From: UBA4744 sp963718995
Lineage (GTDB): Bacteria; Actinomycetota; Acidimicrobiia; Spongiisociales; UBA4744
Assembly: GCA_963718995.1 (NCBI GenBank)
Contig: CAVRAP010000020.1
Coordinates: 496,001-560,000, forward strand
Direction: 5' to 3'
DNA length: 64,000 bases
The notes under the pieces were generated by a model. That model was not told the DNA's origin, searched no databases, and worked only from the letters and a program-made list of their open reading frames with translations. How positions within the stretch are numbered: the first letter of the stretch is position 1; each line of letters begins with the position of its first letter. This document shows positions 26,985-35,785 of the stretch, in pieces. The position numbers and the translations under genes are program-made.

Positions 26985-27457
26985 CGGGATCCCCTCCCTG
27001 CGCTATCGGCGGCCGCCAAGACTGCGTCGATGATCGGGTCGTATCCCGTGCACCGGCACAGGTTTCCACCGATCGCCTCCTGAACATCTGCGCGGGTCGG
27101 CTTGGGTTTCTCCTCGAGTAGTTCAGCTGCGGCCAGCACGATGCCGGGCGCACAGAAACCACATTGGAAGGAGTTCATATCGACGAAGAACTGCTGGAGT
27201 TCGGTGAGCCCGCCATCGGTCAGACCCTCGATGGTTACCACCTCATGACCATCGGTTTCAACGGAGAGCACCAGGCAGCTCCGCACCGTGTGGCCGTCCA
27301 GCAACACCGTGCAACTGCCACAATCGCCGCGCTCGCAGCCGATCTTGGGGCTCTTCACGCCCACTTTCGACCGCAGCGTCTCGAGGAGCACGTCATTGGA
27401 CTCGACGGTCAGTAACCATGGTTCGCCGTTCACCGTGACTGAGATATCCGTTCGCAT
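26981..27457 (-). CDS. Molybdenum hydroxylase small [2Fe-2S] subunit
   Basis: A 158-residue subunit with two [2Fe-2S] clusters. The plant-type cluster is at Cys41, Cys46, Cys49 and Cys61 (GCERGDCGSCTVLLDG); the second is at Cys99, Cys102, Cys134 and Cys136 (FQCGFCAPGI, LCRCTGY). It carries electrons from the molybdenum site to FAD. It overlaps the large-subunit start by four bases and lies 9 bases downstream of the FAD subunit. Confidence 0.92.
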   Translation of the reverse strand: MRTDISVTVNGEPWLLTVESNDVLLETLRSKVGVKSPKIGCERGDCGSCTVLLDGHTVRSCLVLSVETDGHEVVTIEGLTDGGLTELQQFFVDMNSFQCGFCAPGIVLAAAELLEEKPKPTRADVQEAIGGNLCRCTGYDPIIDAVLAAADSAGRGSR

Positions 27458-27466
27458 TCGTCCCCC

Positions 27467-28357
27467 CTACATCAAGTTCGTTCCGTAGGAAGGCCCGTTG
27501 CCTTCCAGGCGCTCCACCGAGGCCTTCAAACCCCGCTGCAACATCACTTCCGACATCCGCATCCGGAATTCCTTCGTCGCTCGCATGTCGGTGATTGGCG
27601 AGATCTCTTCAGACACGAGCGCCATTGCCTCGGCAACCAGATCCGGGGAAAGCGCTTTGCCCTCGAGTAAAGATTCGATGCGCCTGGCCCGAACGGGTGT
27701 TGCCGCCACCGCTCCGAACGCAATCCGGAACCGGTGATCGGCGGGGGCCAGGATGGCAACACTGGCTTGGGCCAGATCCTCGCCTTCATACCGGCTGAGT
27801 CGCATGTACGCGGCTCCGTGCCCGCCGGGCGGGATGGGCACGATCACTTTGGTCACAATCTCGCCCGTGGTCAGCGCCGTCCGGCGGGGGCCGAGAAACC
27901 AATCGTCGATCGCAATTTCACGGGATCCGGCCGGTCCGAACGTGTGCACCGTCGCCCCGTGCACGAGAAGCGGAGGCCCGGCGTCGCAGGAAGGGACCGC
28001 AGAACAGATGTTGCCTGCCAGTGTGGCTCGATTGCGGATGCCCGTTGAAGCAACCGTCGCCGACATTTCGGCTATCAGTGGCAGCCGCGATTCGACTACC
28101 TCCGAGTTGATCAGGTCCGCAAAGGTAACCAGCGAACCTATGGACAGAACGTCCCCTTCATCCACGATCTCCCTCAGGCCTTCGATCCGCTTGATGTCAA
28201 CGAGGAGGTCGGGGGCGACCGCCTCGTCCCGTAGCCAGGCGACCAGGTCGGTGCCGCCCGCCAGCACCCGAACATCTCCACCATGATCGGCGAGCATGCG
28301 GACCGCCTGATCGAGTGTCTCGGGAAGCTGGTAATCGAATACCTGGGCGATCGTCAT
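27467..28357 (-). CDS. Molybdenum hydroxylase medium FAD subunit
   Basis: A 296-residue FAD-binding protein with VLAGGTDLVAWLRDEAVAP, where AGGTDL binds the FAD pyrophosphate, IRNRATLAGNICSAVPSCDAGPPLLV (the second flavin motif) and the CO_deh_flav_C domain. The ATG at 28357 follows AAGGAGTGTGGC. A 79-base gap separates it from the upstream AllG-like gene, the longest in the operon, so a second internal promoter is possible. Confidence 0.9.
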   Translation of the reverse strand: MTIAQVFDYQLPETLDQAVRMLADHGGDVRVLAGGTDLVAWLRDEAVAPDLLVDIKRIEGLREIVDEGDVLSIGSLVTFADLINSEVVESRLPLIAEMSATVASTGIRNRATLAGNICSAVPSCDAGPPLLVHGATVHTFGPAGSREIAIDDWFLGPRRTALTTGEIVTKVIVPIPPGGHGAAYMRLSRYEGEDLAQASVAILAPADHRFRIAFGAVAATPVRARRIESLLEGKALSPDLVAEAMALVSEEISPITDMRATKEFRMRMSEVMLQRGLKASVERLEGNGPSYGTNLM

Positions 28358-28436
28358 GCCACACTCCTTGATTGTCGATTTGTCAAAACTACGCGTCTTG
28401 GGTGATACCGCGCGGTACCGCGCTCGAATTCTTCCA

Positions 28437-29849
28437 TCAGGTGCCTGCGACTCCCTCAGCCAGGGCATTGATCGCCTGGACGAAGCACGCCATCGGGGCC
28501 TCGACCAAACCGGCCCCAACCATTCCAACACCCGGCTCTTTTCCCGCCACGCCGGTGTTGATCTGAGGCCTGACTCCGGTACGGGTGACCAGGATGGCAT
28601 CGATCCCGGTCGGCGTCCCCCGGAACTCCAGAATCGGTATCTGGTACGACGGGTGCTCGGCCATGGTGATCTCGTACATGGCCAGGGTCCGCTGCACGGC
28701 GCCCGTCGCCGTGCCACCAACAAATCCGACGATGGCGGGAGACGCGGCCATGGCAAACCCGCCCAGGCCGATCGTCTCGGTTATTGCCGAATCGCCGATG
28801 TCGGGGTTGGCGTCTGCAGCCGTGAAGGATCCGAGGAACAAACCGTCGACAATCGGGGCGGGAGCCGTGAACCATCGTTCTCCGGTTCCCGACAACCGGA
28901 TTCCAAACTCGGTCCCGTTGCGGGCCATGACGGTGACCAGGCTGGAATGCTCAACTCCGGATGCCGCGTCGACGATCAGTTTGCCCGCCGCCATCACCAG
29001 ATTCAACATGAAGTGGTCATTCGAATCTATGAAGGAGTAGACGGCAGAACGGTCGGCCACGGGCGCGACGTCACTCTCGATCAATGCGGCACCGAGAAGA
29101 CGCAGCAGGAGCGAGGTGCCGGCTCGATTGCGGTTGTGTCCATCGTCTCCCATCTGCAGGGCCTGCGCAATCAACGAACGCAGATCGATGGGTCCGCTCC
29201 GTCGCAGGGCATCTCCAACGACCGGCCCCAGGACTCGATCCATCCACCGGAGTCGGTCGATGACTTCCGGAGCAAAGGCTCCGTAGCGGAGAACTTTGCC
29301 GAGCCCTTCATTGAGGGTCGAATAGGCGACTCCTCCGGTATCCGGGTCCTCGACGACCAGGACGGGCATCGATGGGCTGATGACACCCGCCATCGGACCG
29401 GCCGACTGGTGATGGTGACAGGGTGAAAGTTCGATCTCACCGGCTGCCAGTTTCGAGGCGGCGTCTTCGGGACTGGTTGCGAGTTCTTCGTAGAGCATGG
29501 CGCCTATCAATGCCCCGCGCATTGGCCCGCTGGCTTCTTCCCAGGAGAGGGGCGGACCGGCGTGGAGGAATGTTCTCGCCGTGAGCCCGGGGACGACCCG
29601 GGCAGCCGGGACCACATCAACGAGATGGGGGCGTACCGCCAGCAAGCGTTCAATCGCCAGCTGGTTCGCTTCAGCCACCTCCGGCGCGGCCGCCAGCCGG
29701 GCGAGGGCTGCCTCCGTCCCCTCTGCCGGAGGGCTCCATTCCGTCCTGTGTACCTCGACACCTTGCGAGTCGAGCGCGCCGGCCAGCACCTCCACGCCGG
29801 CCGTGACGACGACAGGCTCGGCATCCAGGAGGCGTTCGAGTCCGCTCAT
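28437..29849 (-). CDS. DUF1116 protein, AllG (YlbE)-like carbamoyltransferase subunit
   Basis: A 470-residue DUF1116 protein homologous to E. coli AllG (YlbE). Features include WSPPAEGTEAALARLA, YSTLNEGLGKVLRYGA, GDDGHNRNRAGTSLLLR, YSFIDSNDHFMLNL and NPDIGDSAITETIGLGGFAMAASPAIVGFVGG. In E. coli, allFGH (formerly fdrA, ylbE, ylbF) are reported to encode the oxamic transcarbamylase. The start at 29849 overlaps the AllF-like stop by ATGA. Its place between barbiturase and the molybdenum hydroxylase suggests a related N-carbamoyl substrate, ureidomalonate, as set out in the findings. Confidence 0.82.
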   Translation of the reverse strand: MSGLERLLDAEPVVVTAGVEVLAGALDSQGVEVHRTEWSPPAEGTEAALARLAAAPEVAEANQLAIERLLAVRPHLVDVVPAARVVPGLTARTFLHAGPPLSWEEASGPMRGALIGAMLYEELATSPEDAASKLAAGEIELSPCHHHQSAGPMAGVISPSMPVLVVEDPDTGGVAYSTLNEGLGKVLRYGAFAPEVIDRLRWMDRVLGPVVGDALRRSGPIDLRSLIAQALQMGDDGHNRNRAGTSLLLRLLGAALIESDVAPVADRSAVYSFIDSNDHFMLNLVMAAGKLIVDAASGVEHSSLVTVMARNGTEFGIRLSGTGERWFTAPAPIVDGLFLGSFTAADANPDIGDSAITETIGLGGFAMAASPAIVGFVGGTATGAVQRTLAMYEITMAEHPSYQIPILEFRGTPTGIDAILVTRTGVRPQINTGVAGKEPGVGMVGAGLVEAPMACFVQAINALAEGVAGT

Positions 29850-31273
29850 CGTGCACCTCCATGGACCAGAGAAATCGCGTGACGGGCGGCGGCAGCATTG
29901 GAGAGCCACACCGAGGCGCCCGCTTCGTTCAAGAGCCGTGCCTGTCGATCGCGATCCTGAGGGTCGCCGGTGCTGCCACAAAGCGAGACGACGACGGCAG
30001 CCTTCGCAGCAGTGGCGGCGGCAATCACCGGCGCCAGCTCGGAAGCAGGATCAGGATGGGATCCGTGCCCGAGCACCACATCGAGGAGAATCACTCCAAC
30101 CGCCGGATCGCGTCCGGCGACTTCCAGACGTTGCAGTCTGAGCCGCTGGTCGATCATCGGATGGGCCCGGCCCCGGGTATAGACATCCTCTCCATAGTCG
30201 ACGACGGAGTGACCGTCGGTCCCTTCCTCCTGAGCGACCTCTCCCAGGGAAACGCCGGCCAACCGGGCCGCTTCACTGCTCAGACTGCCGCCCGAAAACA
30301 AGCCTCGAAGAACTCCGGGCCGGTGGCCGTCATCGGCGGCCGGCCACGACGCATAGGCAGGCGGTTTCCGACCGAGAATCTCCAGCGCTCGACTCACCGC
30401 CCCCTCCAGAGTGACACCCTCTTCGCCGAGAAATGCCAGCACCGTTGGCGTTGCACAGGCCTCAGCCGCGGCTCGGACCTTGGCTGCGACCTCAGGGGCC
30501 GGAGGTTTTGAGACCACGACCAGCACTTCGGTGCTGGGATCGGCGTCCAGTGCGGCCAGTCCTCGAAGCGTGGATGCACCCCCGACCTCAATCGAAAGAT
30601 CGTGGCCGCCGGTGCCCAGGGCATTGCGTACTCCGACGCCTGCGTCGTCGAGCAGCGAGCAGATCTGCTGAATGCCGGTGCCCGCGGCACCAACCACCCC
30701 GACCGGGCCCGGCTGTACGACGTTCGCAAAACCCAGTCCTACCCCGTTGACGATCGCCGTGCCACAGTCGGGGCCCATGACGAGCAGTCCTAACCGATCC
30801 GCGGCCTGCTTGAGAGCAACTTCCTGCTCGATCGGGACGTTGTCACTGAACACCATCACGTCGAGGCCGTGGTCCAAAGCGTCCATAGCCTCGACGAAGG
30901 CGTGCTCGCCGGGAACCGAGATCAACGCCAGGGTGGCTCCACCAGCGGCCGAGCCAACGATATGTGCGGTCGGAGCGGCCAACATTCCAGAGTTGTCGCC
31001 GACCTTCGTGACCAGTGCCGATTCCAGAGTCTCCCGAGCATGGGCAACAGCTTGATCATCCACGGCCCGGACGGCGACAATCAGGTCGTTGGGGCCCGCC
31101 TCACCGAGAGCGGAAACGTCGAATCCCATCCCCGCCAGCAATTCTCGGTTGAGGTCGGTAGCCATCGCAACCAGCGCTTCTTCCACGCCTTGAGCTTGTT
31201 GGAGCGCCCGGCTCGCCTGCATCAAGCGGACCGAATCGTGGTAGGTCCCACGCCGAACCTCAACGCTGTCCAT
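29846..31273 (-). CDS. FdrA/AllF-like subunit (succinyl-CoA synthetase-related fold)
   Basis: A 475-residue FdrA-family protein. The N-terminus has RGTYHDSVRLMQASRAL; two Rossmann-type CoA-ligase-like domains follow with GPDCGTAIVNGVGLGFANVV, GPVGVVGAAGTGIQQI, ALGTGGHDLS and VILLDVVLGHGSHPDPA. The fold is related to succinyl-CoA synthetase, but FdrA/AllF with AllG and AllH is reported to make or phosphorolyse carbamoyl amides of the oxamate type. The protein is shorter than E. coli AllF (about 555 residues). Its start shares a base with the AllH-like stop (TAATG). Confidence 0.82.
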   Translation of the reverse strand: MDSVEVRRGTYHDSVRLMQASRALQQAQGVEEALVAMATDLNRELLAGMGFDVSALGEAGPNDLIVAVRAVDDQAVAHARETLESALVTKVGDNSGMLAAPTAHIVGSAAGGATLALISVPGEHAFVEAMDALDHGLDVMVFSDNVPIEQEVALKQAADRLGLLVMGPDCGTAIVNGVGLGFANVVQPGPVGVVGAAGTGIQQICSLLDDAGVGVRNALGTGGHDLSIEVGGASTLRGLAALDADPSTEVLVVVSKPPAPEVAAKVRAAAEACATPTVLAFLGEEGVTLEGAVSRALEILGRKPPAYASWPAADDGHRPGVLRGLFSGGSLSSEAARLAGVSLGEVAQEEGTDGHSVVDYGEDVYTRGRAHPMIDQRLRLQRLEVAGRDPAVGVILLDVVLGHGSHPDPASELAPVIAAATAAKAAVVVSLCGSTGDPQDRDRQARLLNEAGASVWLSNAAAARHAISLVHGGAR

Positions 31274-32115
31274 TATGCATGTCTCCCTTCGACCAGGAAC
31301 TCCGCAGCCAGCAGAACGCCGCAGGCCGTCGCCAGCCCTGAGGTATTGCCCATACTGCGCAGGTCCTCGATGATCACAGCCATGTCGCCGCGCCCGGTCA
31401 GCGCCTGGATGAACGCCCCGACGGGATCCGCCACCTCGCCGGCCACGGCATGTCGCAGCAGTGCTGCAGACAACGCCGTAGTGCGAAAAGGCGCTTCGGT
31501 CAGCACAATGGGCGCCATCGCCGCCTGCATGCCGTCGGCACCCGGGACGCCGAGAGCAGGTCCGAGCAGCCGCAAACCGGCCAGCACACCAACCAGAACA
31601 TCGTCACCTTCCGGAGTGAGACCTTCTCCCTTGCCGAGGAGCCCGCACATGGCGTGCCGCACGGCATCGGGATCGTTACTGCTCAATGCCTTCCCCAGAC
31701 CACCGTCGTCGACGCACGAGAACCGCTTCCTGGCATCCTCGCACATCCGCTTCACCGCATCAGGGGAAACTGACACCAGCACCGGGTGCGGGTCCCACCA
31801 GCGCACGATGCTGGCTCGTAAGCTGCCTATCTCGAGCCTCCCATCTCCCACGACGCAGCGCTCGCCGGCCGACGACCGGACGGCGTGAGCCGGTTTGGTG
31901 ACGGTTACGCCGTTGGGAAGCCGTACGGCATCCGTACCTCCCAACACCAGAACATGGCCGCGAGCCTGAATCCATGCAGCATTCGATGACGTACCCAACA
32001 GGACCCCCGGTTGAAGGGGACCGTCGAGAATGTGCCGTACCCCGCGACTTGCGGCCGCCGGCAATGAGGCGGGCGCGGCCTTCGGGCCGGCCATTTGTTG
32101 GCGGACGGGCACCAT
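31273..32115 (-). CDS. DUF2877 protein, AllH (YlbF)-like
   Basis: A 280-residue DUF2877 protein matching E. coli AllH (YlbF). GLLGKGEGLTPEGDDVLVGVLAGL is the family signature; LGTSSNAAWIQARGHVLVLGG and the C-terminal GNTSGLATACGVLLAAEFL are further marks. It is the third component of the AllFGH set. Its gene begins 6 bases after the barbiturase stop. GAGAAGGA abuts the ATG at 32115 with no spacing, so a later start (for example an ATG near 32094) is possible. Confidence 0.8.
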   Translation of the reverse strand: MVPVRQQMAGPKAAPASLPAAASRGVRHILDGPLQPGVLLGTSSNAAWIQARGHVLVLGGTDAVRLPNGVTVTKPAHAVRSSAGERCVVGDGRLEIGSLRASIVRWWDPHPVLVSVSPDAVKRMCEDARKRFSCVDDGGLGKALSSNDPDAVRHAMCGLLGKGEGLTPEGDDVLVGVLAGLRLLGPALGVPGADGMQAAMAPIVLTEAPFRTTALSAALLRHAVAGEVADPVGAFIQALTGRGDMAVIIEDLRSMGNTSGLATACGVLLAAEFLVEGRHA

Positions 32116-32121
32116 TCCTTC

Positions 32122-33222
32122 TCAGCCGAGATCGACGATCGCTGCGACCGGACCGCCACCGGATGGGCCCTGGTGGATGGCTGCGACCGATACGAACACG
32201 GCGGCGTCGTCGACGGCGGCTGCCACGACTCCCCCGACTGCGGCCTTGATGTGCCGATGGTGGTGCACATCGGAATCGTCCAGTGCCACTTGTCGGCGAC
32301 CCCGGAGTTTGGCGGTCGGATCGGCCTCGCATTTCACGAAGACGTTGACCAACCGGCCTTCCAGGTCGGCGGGTCGGGCCCTCTCGGGCAGGTCGAGGCC
32401 CGCAGACCGGATTGCCTCGTAAACGCCTTCGAAGTCAAGAGCGTCTTTCATCACGCTGTGACCGATCCGGTAACGGCCGCCGGCGCCTCGCACGTTGCCG
32501 ACCACCACGGTCTGGGCCTGGTTCAGTTCAACCCCGGAGGAACAGGAAGCAACCGAGGAAAACAGCGACAAATCGTGTCCGATCTGCGGTTCGGTTGGAA
32601 CGCTCGTCAATTCGCCCAACGCATATCCGATCCCCAGTCCCGACGTACCGTTCGAGATATTCATCGACTCGAGGGGGTCCTCGGTTACCACGGTCTGTCC
32701 GCGCGACTTGGCATCGTTGATGGTGTCCATCGTGAGAAGCGGAGTTTTCGTTTGCACGTAGTGAACGTCGGCCGGATCGTCGATGCCGGCCTCCTGCATG
32801 GCTCGCTTCACCCCTTCGGCGACCTTCTCGACCATCGCAGGCCTACCGATGTCTTCAGGAAGAATGATCTCGCTCATGGCATAGCCAACGGCCAGTCGTG
32901 GTTCATCAGATGGGTCAGGTTCGCCGGCCACCTGTGCGAAGACCGTTGCATGAGGTGTCAGGATTCCGTCGGTTCCGCCCGACCAGACCATCGGGATCTC
33001 CTTGACGACCTCCAGAGGACGGGTTCCGAGCTCCATGAGGACATCGCGAAAGGCCCGGTCCGCCAGAATCCTGGTGAAGTCGTTGACGCCGCCGTTCCCC
33101 TCGGTCTTGCCGATGACAGCAATAACCTCGTCGGCGGTGAAAACACCTTGCTCGATCAGAGATCTCAGACCCGAAGCATCTGCGACGCTCTCGAGGACTA
33201 CCTTCCGCGCTTCAATGGCCAT
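32122..33222 (-). CDS. Ring-opening cyclic amide hydrolase, barbiturase/cyanuric acid amidohydrolase family
   Basis: A 366-residue member of the barbiturase/AtzD family, which opens six-membered cyclic imide rings using three Ser-Lys dyads. Visible marks are GKTEGNGGVNDFTR (38-51), SGGTDG (81-86), QTKTPLL with Lys159, NGTSGLGIGYALGE, SCSSGVELNQAQTVVVGN with the SSG serines, and the C-terminal HQGPSGGGPVA. Where AtzD-like proteins commonly read V-S-G-G-A-E-H-Q-G, this one reads VSVAAIHQG, keeping the Ser but losing the Gly pair and Glu. It is the first gene of the operon (RBS GGGGAG). With a molybdenum hydroxylase and cytosine deaminase nearby, barbiturate fits better than cyanuric acid. Confidence 0.85.
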   Translation of the reverse strand: MAIEARKVVLESVADASGLRSLIEQGVFTADEVIAVIGKTEGNGGVNDFTRILADRAFRDVLMELGTRPLEVVKEIPMVWSGGTDGILTPHATVFAQVAGEPDPSDEPRLAVGYAMSEIILPEDIGRPAMVEKVAEGVKRAMQEAGIDDPADVHYVQTKTPLLTMDTINDAKSRGQTVVTEDPLESMNISNGTSGLGIGYALGELTSVPTEPQIGHDLSLFSSVASCSSGVELNQAQTVVVGNVRGAGGRYRIGHSVMKDALDFEGVYEAIRSAGLDLPERARPADLEGRLVNVFVKCEADPTAKLRGRRQVALDDSDVHHHRHIKAAVGGVVAAAVDDAAVFVSVAAIHQGPSGGGPVAAIVDLG

Positions 33223-33377
33223 TGCCGCTCTCCCCTACGTGCGAGACGGTCATGTCGTGACGACCGCCGGGACGGATACCGTATGAACCAATACTCGATG
33301 ATGAACTGAACGAACACTAGGGACCAACGGCCCCTCAGCGCTGCGGATGGACCGGTCTCTGTGCCAGGATGGGGAAT
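33223..33377. promoter_or_regulatory. Divergent promoter region of the putative pyrimidine-catabolic genes
   Basis: The 155-base gap separates barbiturase (minus) and cytosine deaminase (plus) and must hold the promoters of both. It contains a short palindrome, TCGT-G-ACGA, at 33255-33263, flanked by the wider partial symmetry GGTC...GACC, a possible operator. No clear -10/-35 pair was identified and no regulator gene lies next to it. Confidence 0.35.
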
Positions 33378-33815
33378 ATGGACGAATACCTTGAGCTCGC
33401 AATCGAAGAAGCCCGGGCCGGACTGTCCGAGGGCGGCATCCCCATCGGCTCGGTCTTGGTGATCGACGACGTCGTTGTCGCCAAGGGTCACAACCGCAGG
33501 GTTCAGAACGGCAGCGCCATACTCCACGCAGAGATGGATTGTCTGGAGAATGCGGGTCGTCTCAAAGCCGCCGAATACCAACGTGCCGTGATCTACTCCA
33601 CCCTGTCTCCTTGCGATATGTGCAGCGGGGCCATTCTTCTGTACGGCATTCCTCGCGTTGTAGTCGGCGAGAACCGGACCTTCCAGGGACCCGAGGAGCA
33701 CGTCCGAGCGCGAGGTGTTGAGGTTGAGATTGTTGACGACCCAACCTGTGTTCAGTTGATGCATGACTTCATTGCCGCCCGACCCGAGTTATGGAACGAA
33801 GACATCGGCGAGTGA
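33378..33815 (+). CDS. Cytosine deaminase, yeast Fcy1-like
   Basis: A 145-residue zinc deaminase predicted to convert cytosine to uracil. It has GGIPIGSVLV, the zinc motif HAE (His50, Glu52 in ILHAEMDCLENAGR) and SPCDMC (Cys79, Cys82). The sequence around TLSPCDMCSGAILLYGIPRV, VGENRTFQGPEEH and the C-terminal ARPELWNEDIGE is close to fungal cytosine deaminase rather than tRNA adenosine deaminase or guanine deaminase. An ATG at 33369 would add three residues. It diverges from the barbiturase operon and would feed uracil into it. Confidence 0.8.
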   Translation: MDEYLELAIEEARAGLSEGGIPIGSVLVIDDVVVAKGHNRRVQNGSAILHAEMDCLENAGRLKAAEYQRAVIYSTLSPCDMCSGAILLYGIPRVVVGENRTFQGPEEHVRARGVEVEIVDDPTCVQLMHDFIAARPELWNEDIGE

Positions 33816-33903
33816 CGCCTGTCCGTTCTGAAGCGGCCTAACGGCCTTCCCGGCGTTCCGGGCGAGTTCCGCTCCTCCCGGAAACGGCTACCATTCTGGC
33901 TTC

Positions 33904-35730
33904 ATGTCCGGTACCCCCTTCCGCAATGTGGCGTTGATCGCGCACGTCGACCATGGCAAAACGACCCTCATCGATGCCATGTTGTCTGCCGCCGGGGTCT
34001 TTAGCTCCCACGAGGCGCACGTCGACCGCGTGATGGACTCGAACGACCAGGAACGAGAACGCGGCATCACCATCCTGGCCAAAGCGGCTTCGATCGATTG
34101 GAAGGGCACCAAGATCAACCTGGTCGACACACCCGGACACGCTGATTTTGGCGGCGAGGTGGAGCGGGCGCTGGCCATGGTTGACGGGGTGCTCCTCCTC
34201 GTTGATGCTTCCGAAGGGCCGATGCCGCAGACCCGATACGTGCTCTCCAAGGCGCTCGACCTCCATTTGCCCGCCGTTGTGGTGATCAACAAGGTCGACC
34301 GGCCCGACGCTCGTATGGAGGCTGTGGTTGATGAGGTCTACGAGCTTTTCTTCGACCTCGATGCCCGTGACGCTCACATCGAATTCCCGATCATCTCCTC
34401 GATCGCGCGTCACGGCAAGGCGATTCTGGGCTTGGGGATCCCCGGCGCAAGCGACGACCTGTCACCCCTGCTGGATGCCATCGTCAAAACCATTCCTGCC
34501 CCGGCGGGTGATCCACTGGCGCCCCTGCAAGCATTGGTGACCAACCTCGACGCATCGGACTACCTGGGTCGGCTCGCCATCGGCCGGGTCGTCAACGGAA
34601 CACTCAAGGCCGGCACCCAGATCGCTCTTTGCCACTCCAATGAAGAAGAGCCACCCCTCAAGCGAAAACTCGGCCAGTTGCTGGGATTCGAAGGTTTGGG
34701 TCGCATCGAGGTCGAACAACGAATCGCCGGTGACCTGTTCGTCGTTGCGGGGTTCCCAGAAGTGGAAATCGGCGACACCCTGGCCGACCCGGACGATCCA
34801 CAGCCTCTCCCCCGCCTCATCGTCGACGAGCCCGTCCTTCGGATGACTTTCGGCGTCAACACCTCCCCTTTGGCCGGACGCGATGGGTCGCTCCTCACGT
34901 CACGCCAAATCCGCGAACGCCTGGAACGAGAGGTGCTCGGCAACGTGTCCATCCGGATTGGACCGACCGCTTCTCCCGAGATCATCGAGGTAGCGGGACG
35001 GGGGGAGCTGCAACTGGCCGTACTGATCGAATCAATGCGCCGGGAGGGTTTCGAGCTGCAGGTCAGCAGACCAGAAGTGATTATTCGCGAGATCGAAGGC
35101 AAACCGCATGAGCCGGTTGAACGGGCGGTGGTTGATGTGCCCGATGAACACGTCGGCACCGTCACCCAAGCTGTTGCGCCCCGCAAGGGCCAGGTCACCG
35201 ATCTCCGGCCGGGAGACCGGGGCCGAACCATCGTCACCGTTACGGCCCCCGCCCGGGGACTTCTCGGATTCCGATCTCTGCTCATGACGGCCACCCGGGG
35301 GACGGCCCTCGTTCATCAACATCATGCGGGATGGATGCCGTGGGCAGGTGAACTCCCGCACCGCCAGGGCGGACCAATGGTTTCAGACCGCCAGGGGGCT
35401 TCGACGGGCTATGCCCTCGACAACCTGCAGAAGCGGGGAGAACTCTTCATCGGATCCGGCGAAGATGTCTACCAGGGCATGATTTTCGGAGAGAACTCCC
35501 GCCCTGATGAGATGCCGGCCAACCCCACCAAGCCGAAGCAACTCACCAATATCCGCACCCACGCCTCCGATGAAGCCATCAGGCTCAAGCCGCCGCGACG
35601 ATTGACCCTCGAGGCGGCCATCGAGTGGATCGCCGACGACGAACTCGTCGAGATCACGCCGTCGGCGATTCGTGTGCGTAAACGGTATCTGACCGAAAGC
35701 GAACGCAAGCTGGCCAAGAAACGCCTCTGA
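33904..35730 (+). CDS. typA: TypA/BipA ribosome-associated translational GTPase
   Basis: A 608-residue translational GTPase: NVALIAHVDHGKTTL (G1), RGITILAK (G2), VDTPGHADFGGEVERAL (G3), VVINKVDRPDAR (G4), EF-Tu-like domain II, and the TypA-specific C-terminus with RQGASTGYALDNLQKRGELFIGSGEDVYQGMI and PTKPKQLTNIRT. It binds the ribosome and helps growth and assembly under stress or at low temperature. Length is standard. Confidence 0.95.
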   Translation: MSGTPFRNVALIAHVDHGKTTLIDAMLSAAGVFSSHEAHVDRVMDSNDQERERGITILAKAASIDWKGTKINLVDTPGHADFGGEVERALAMVDGVLLLVDASEGPMPQTRYVLSKALDLHLPAVVVINKVDRPDARMEAVVDEVYELFFDLDARDAHIEFPIISSIARHGKAILGLGIPGASDDLSPLLDAIVKTIPAPAGDPLAPLQALVTNLDASDYLGRLAIGRVVNGTLKAGTQIALCHSNEEEPPLKRKLGQLLGFEGLGRIEVEQRIAGDLFVVAGFPEVEIGDTLADPDDPQPLPRLIVDEPVLRMTFGVNTSPLAGRDGSLLTSRQIRERLEREVLGNVSIRIGPTASPEIIEVAGRGELQLAVLIESMRREGFELQVSRPEVIIREIEGKPHEPVERAVVDVPDEHVGTVTQAVAPRKGQVTDLRPGDRGRTIVTVTAPARGLLGFRSLLMTATRGTALVHQHHAGWMPWAGELPHRQGGPMVSDRQGASTGYALDNLQKRGELFIGSGEDVYQGMIFGENSRPDEMPANPTKPKQLTNIRTHASDEAIRLKPPRRLTLEAAIEWIADDELVEITPSAIRVRKRYLTESERKLAKKRL

Positions 35731-35735
35731 TCCCT

Positions 35736-35785
35736 CGAGTCTGCGGCCCCGACGACTGGCTACCAGTTGGTGGACGCCCGACTCG
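35736..35785. terminator. Possible hairpin between convergent typA and dehydrogenase genes
   Basis: The short gap between two convergent stops holds inverted arms CGAGTC (35736-35741) and GACTCG (35780-35785), with an inner ACTGG/CCAGT hairpin (35755-35767). Position suggests a bidirectional terminator; the arms are short and there is no T tract. Confidence 0.35.

Noticed and set aside
24594..28357. CO dehydrogenase (form I) as the identity of the molybdenum hydroxylase
   Set aside because: The large subunit has PYRGFG, not the AYRCSFR active-site loop of true CO dehydrogenase.
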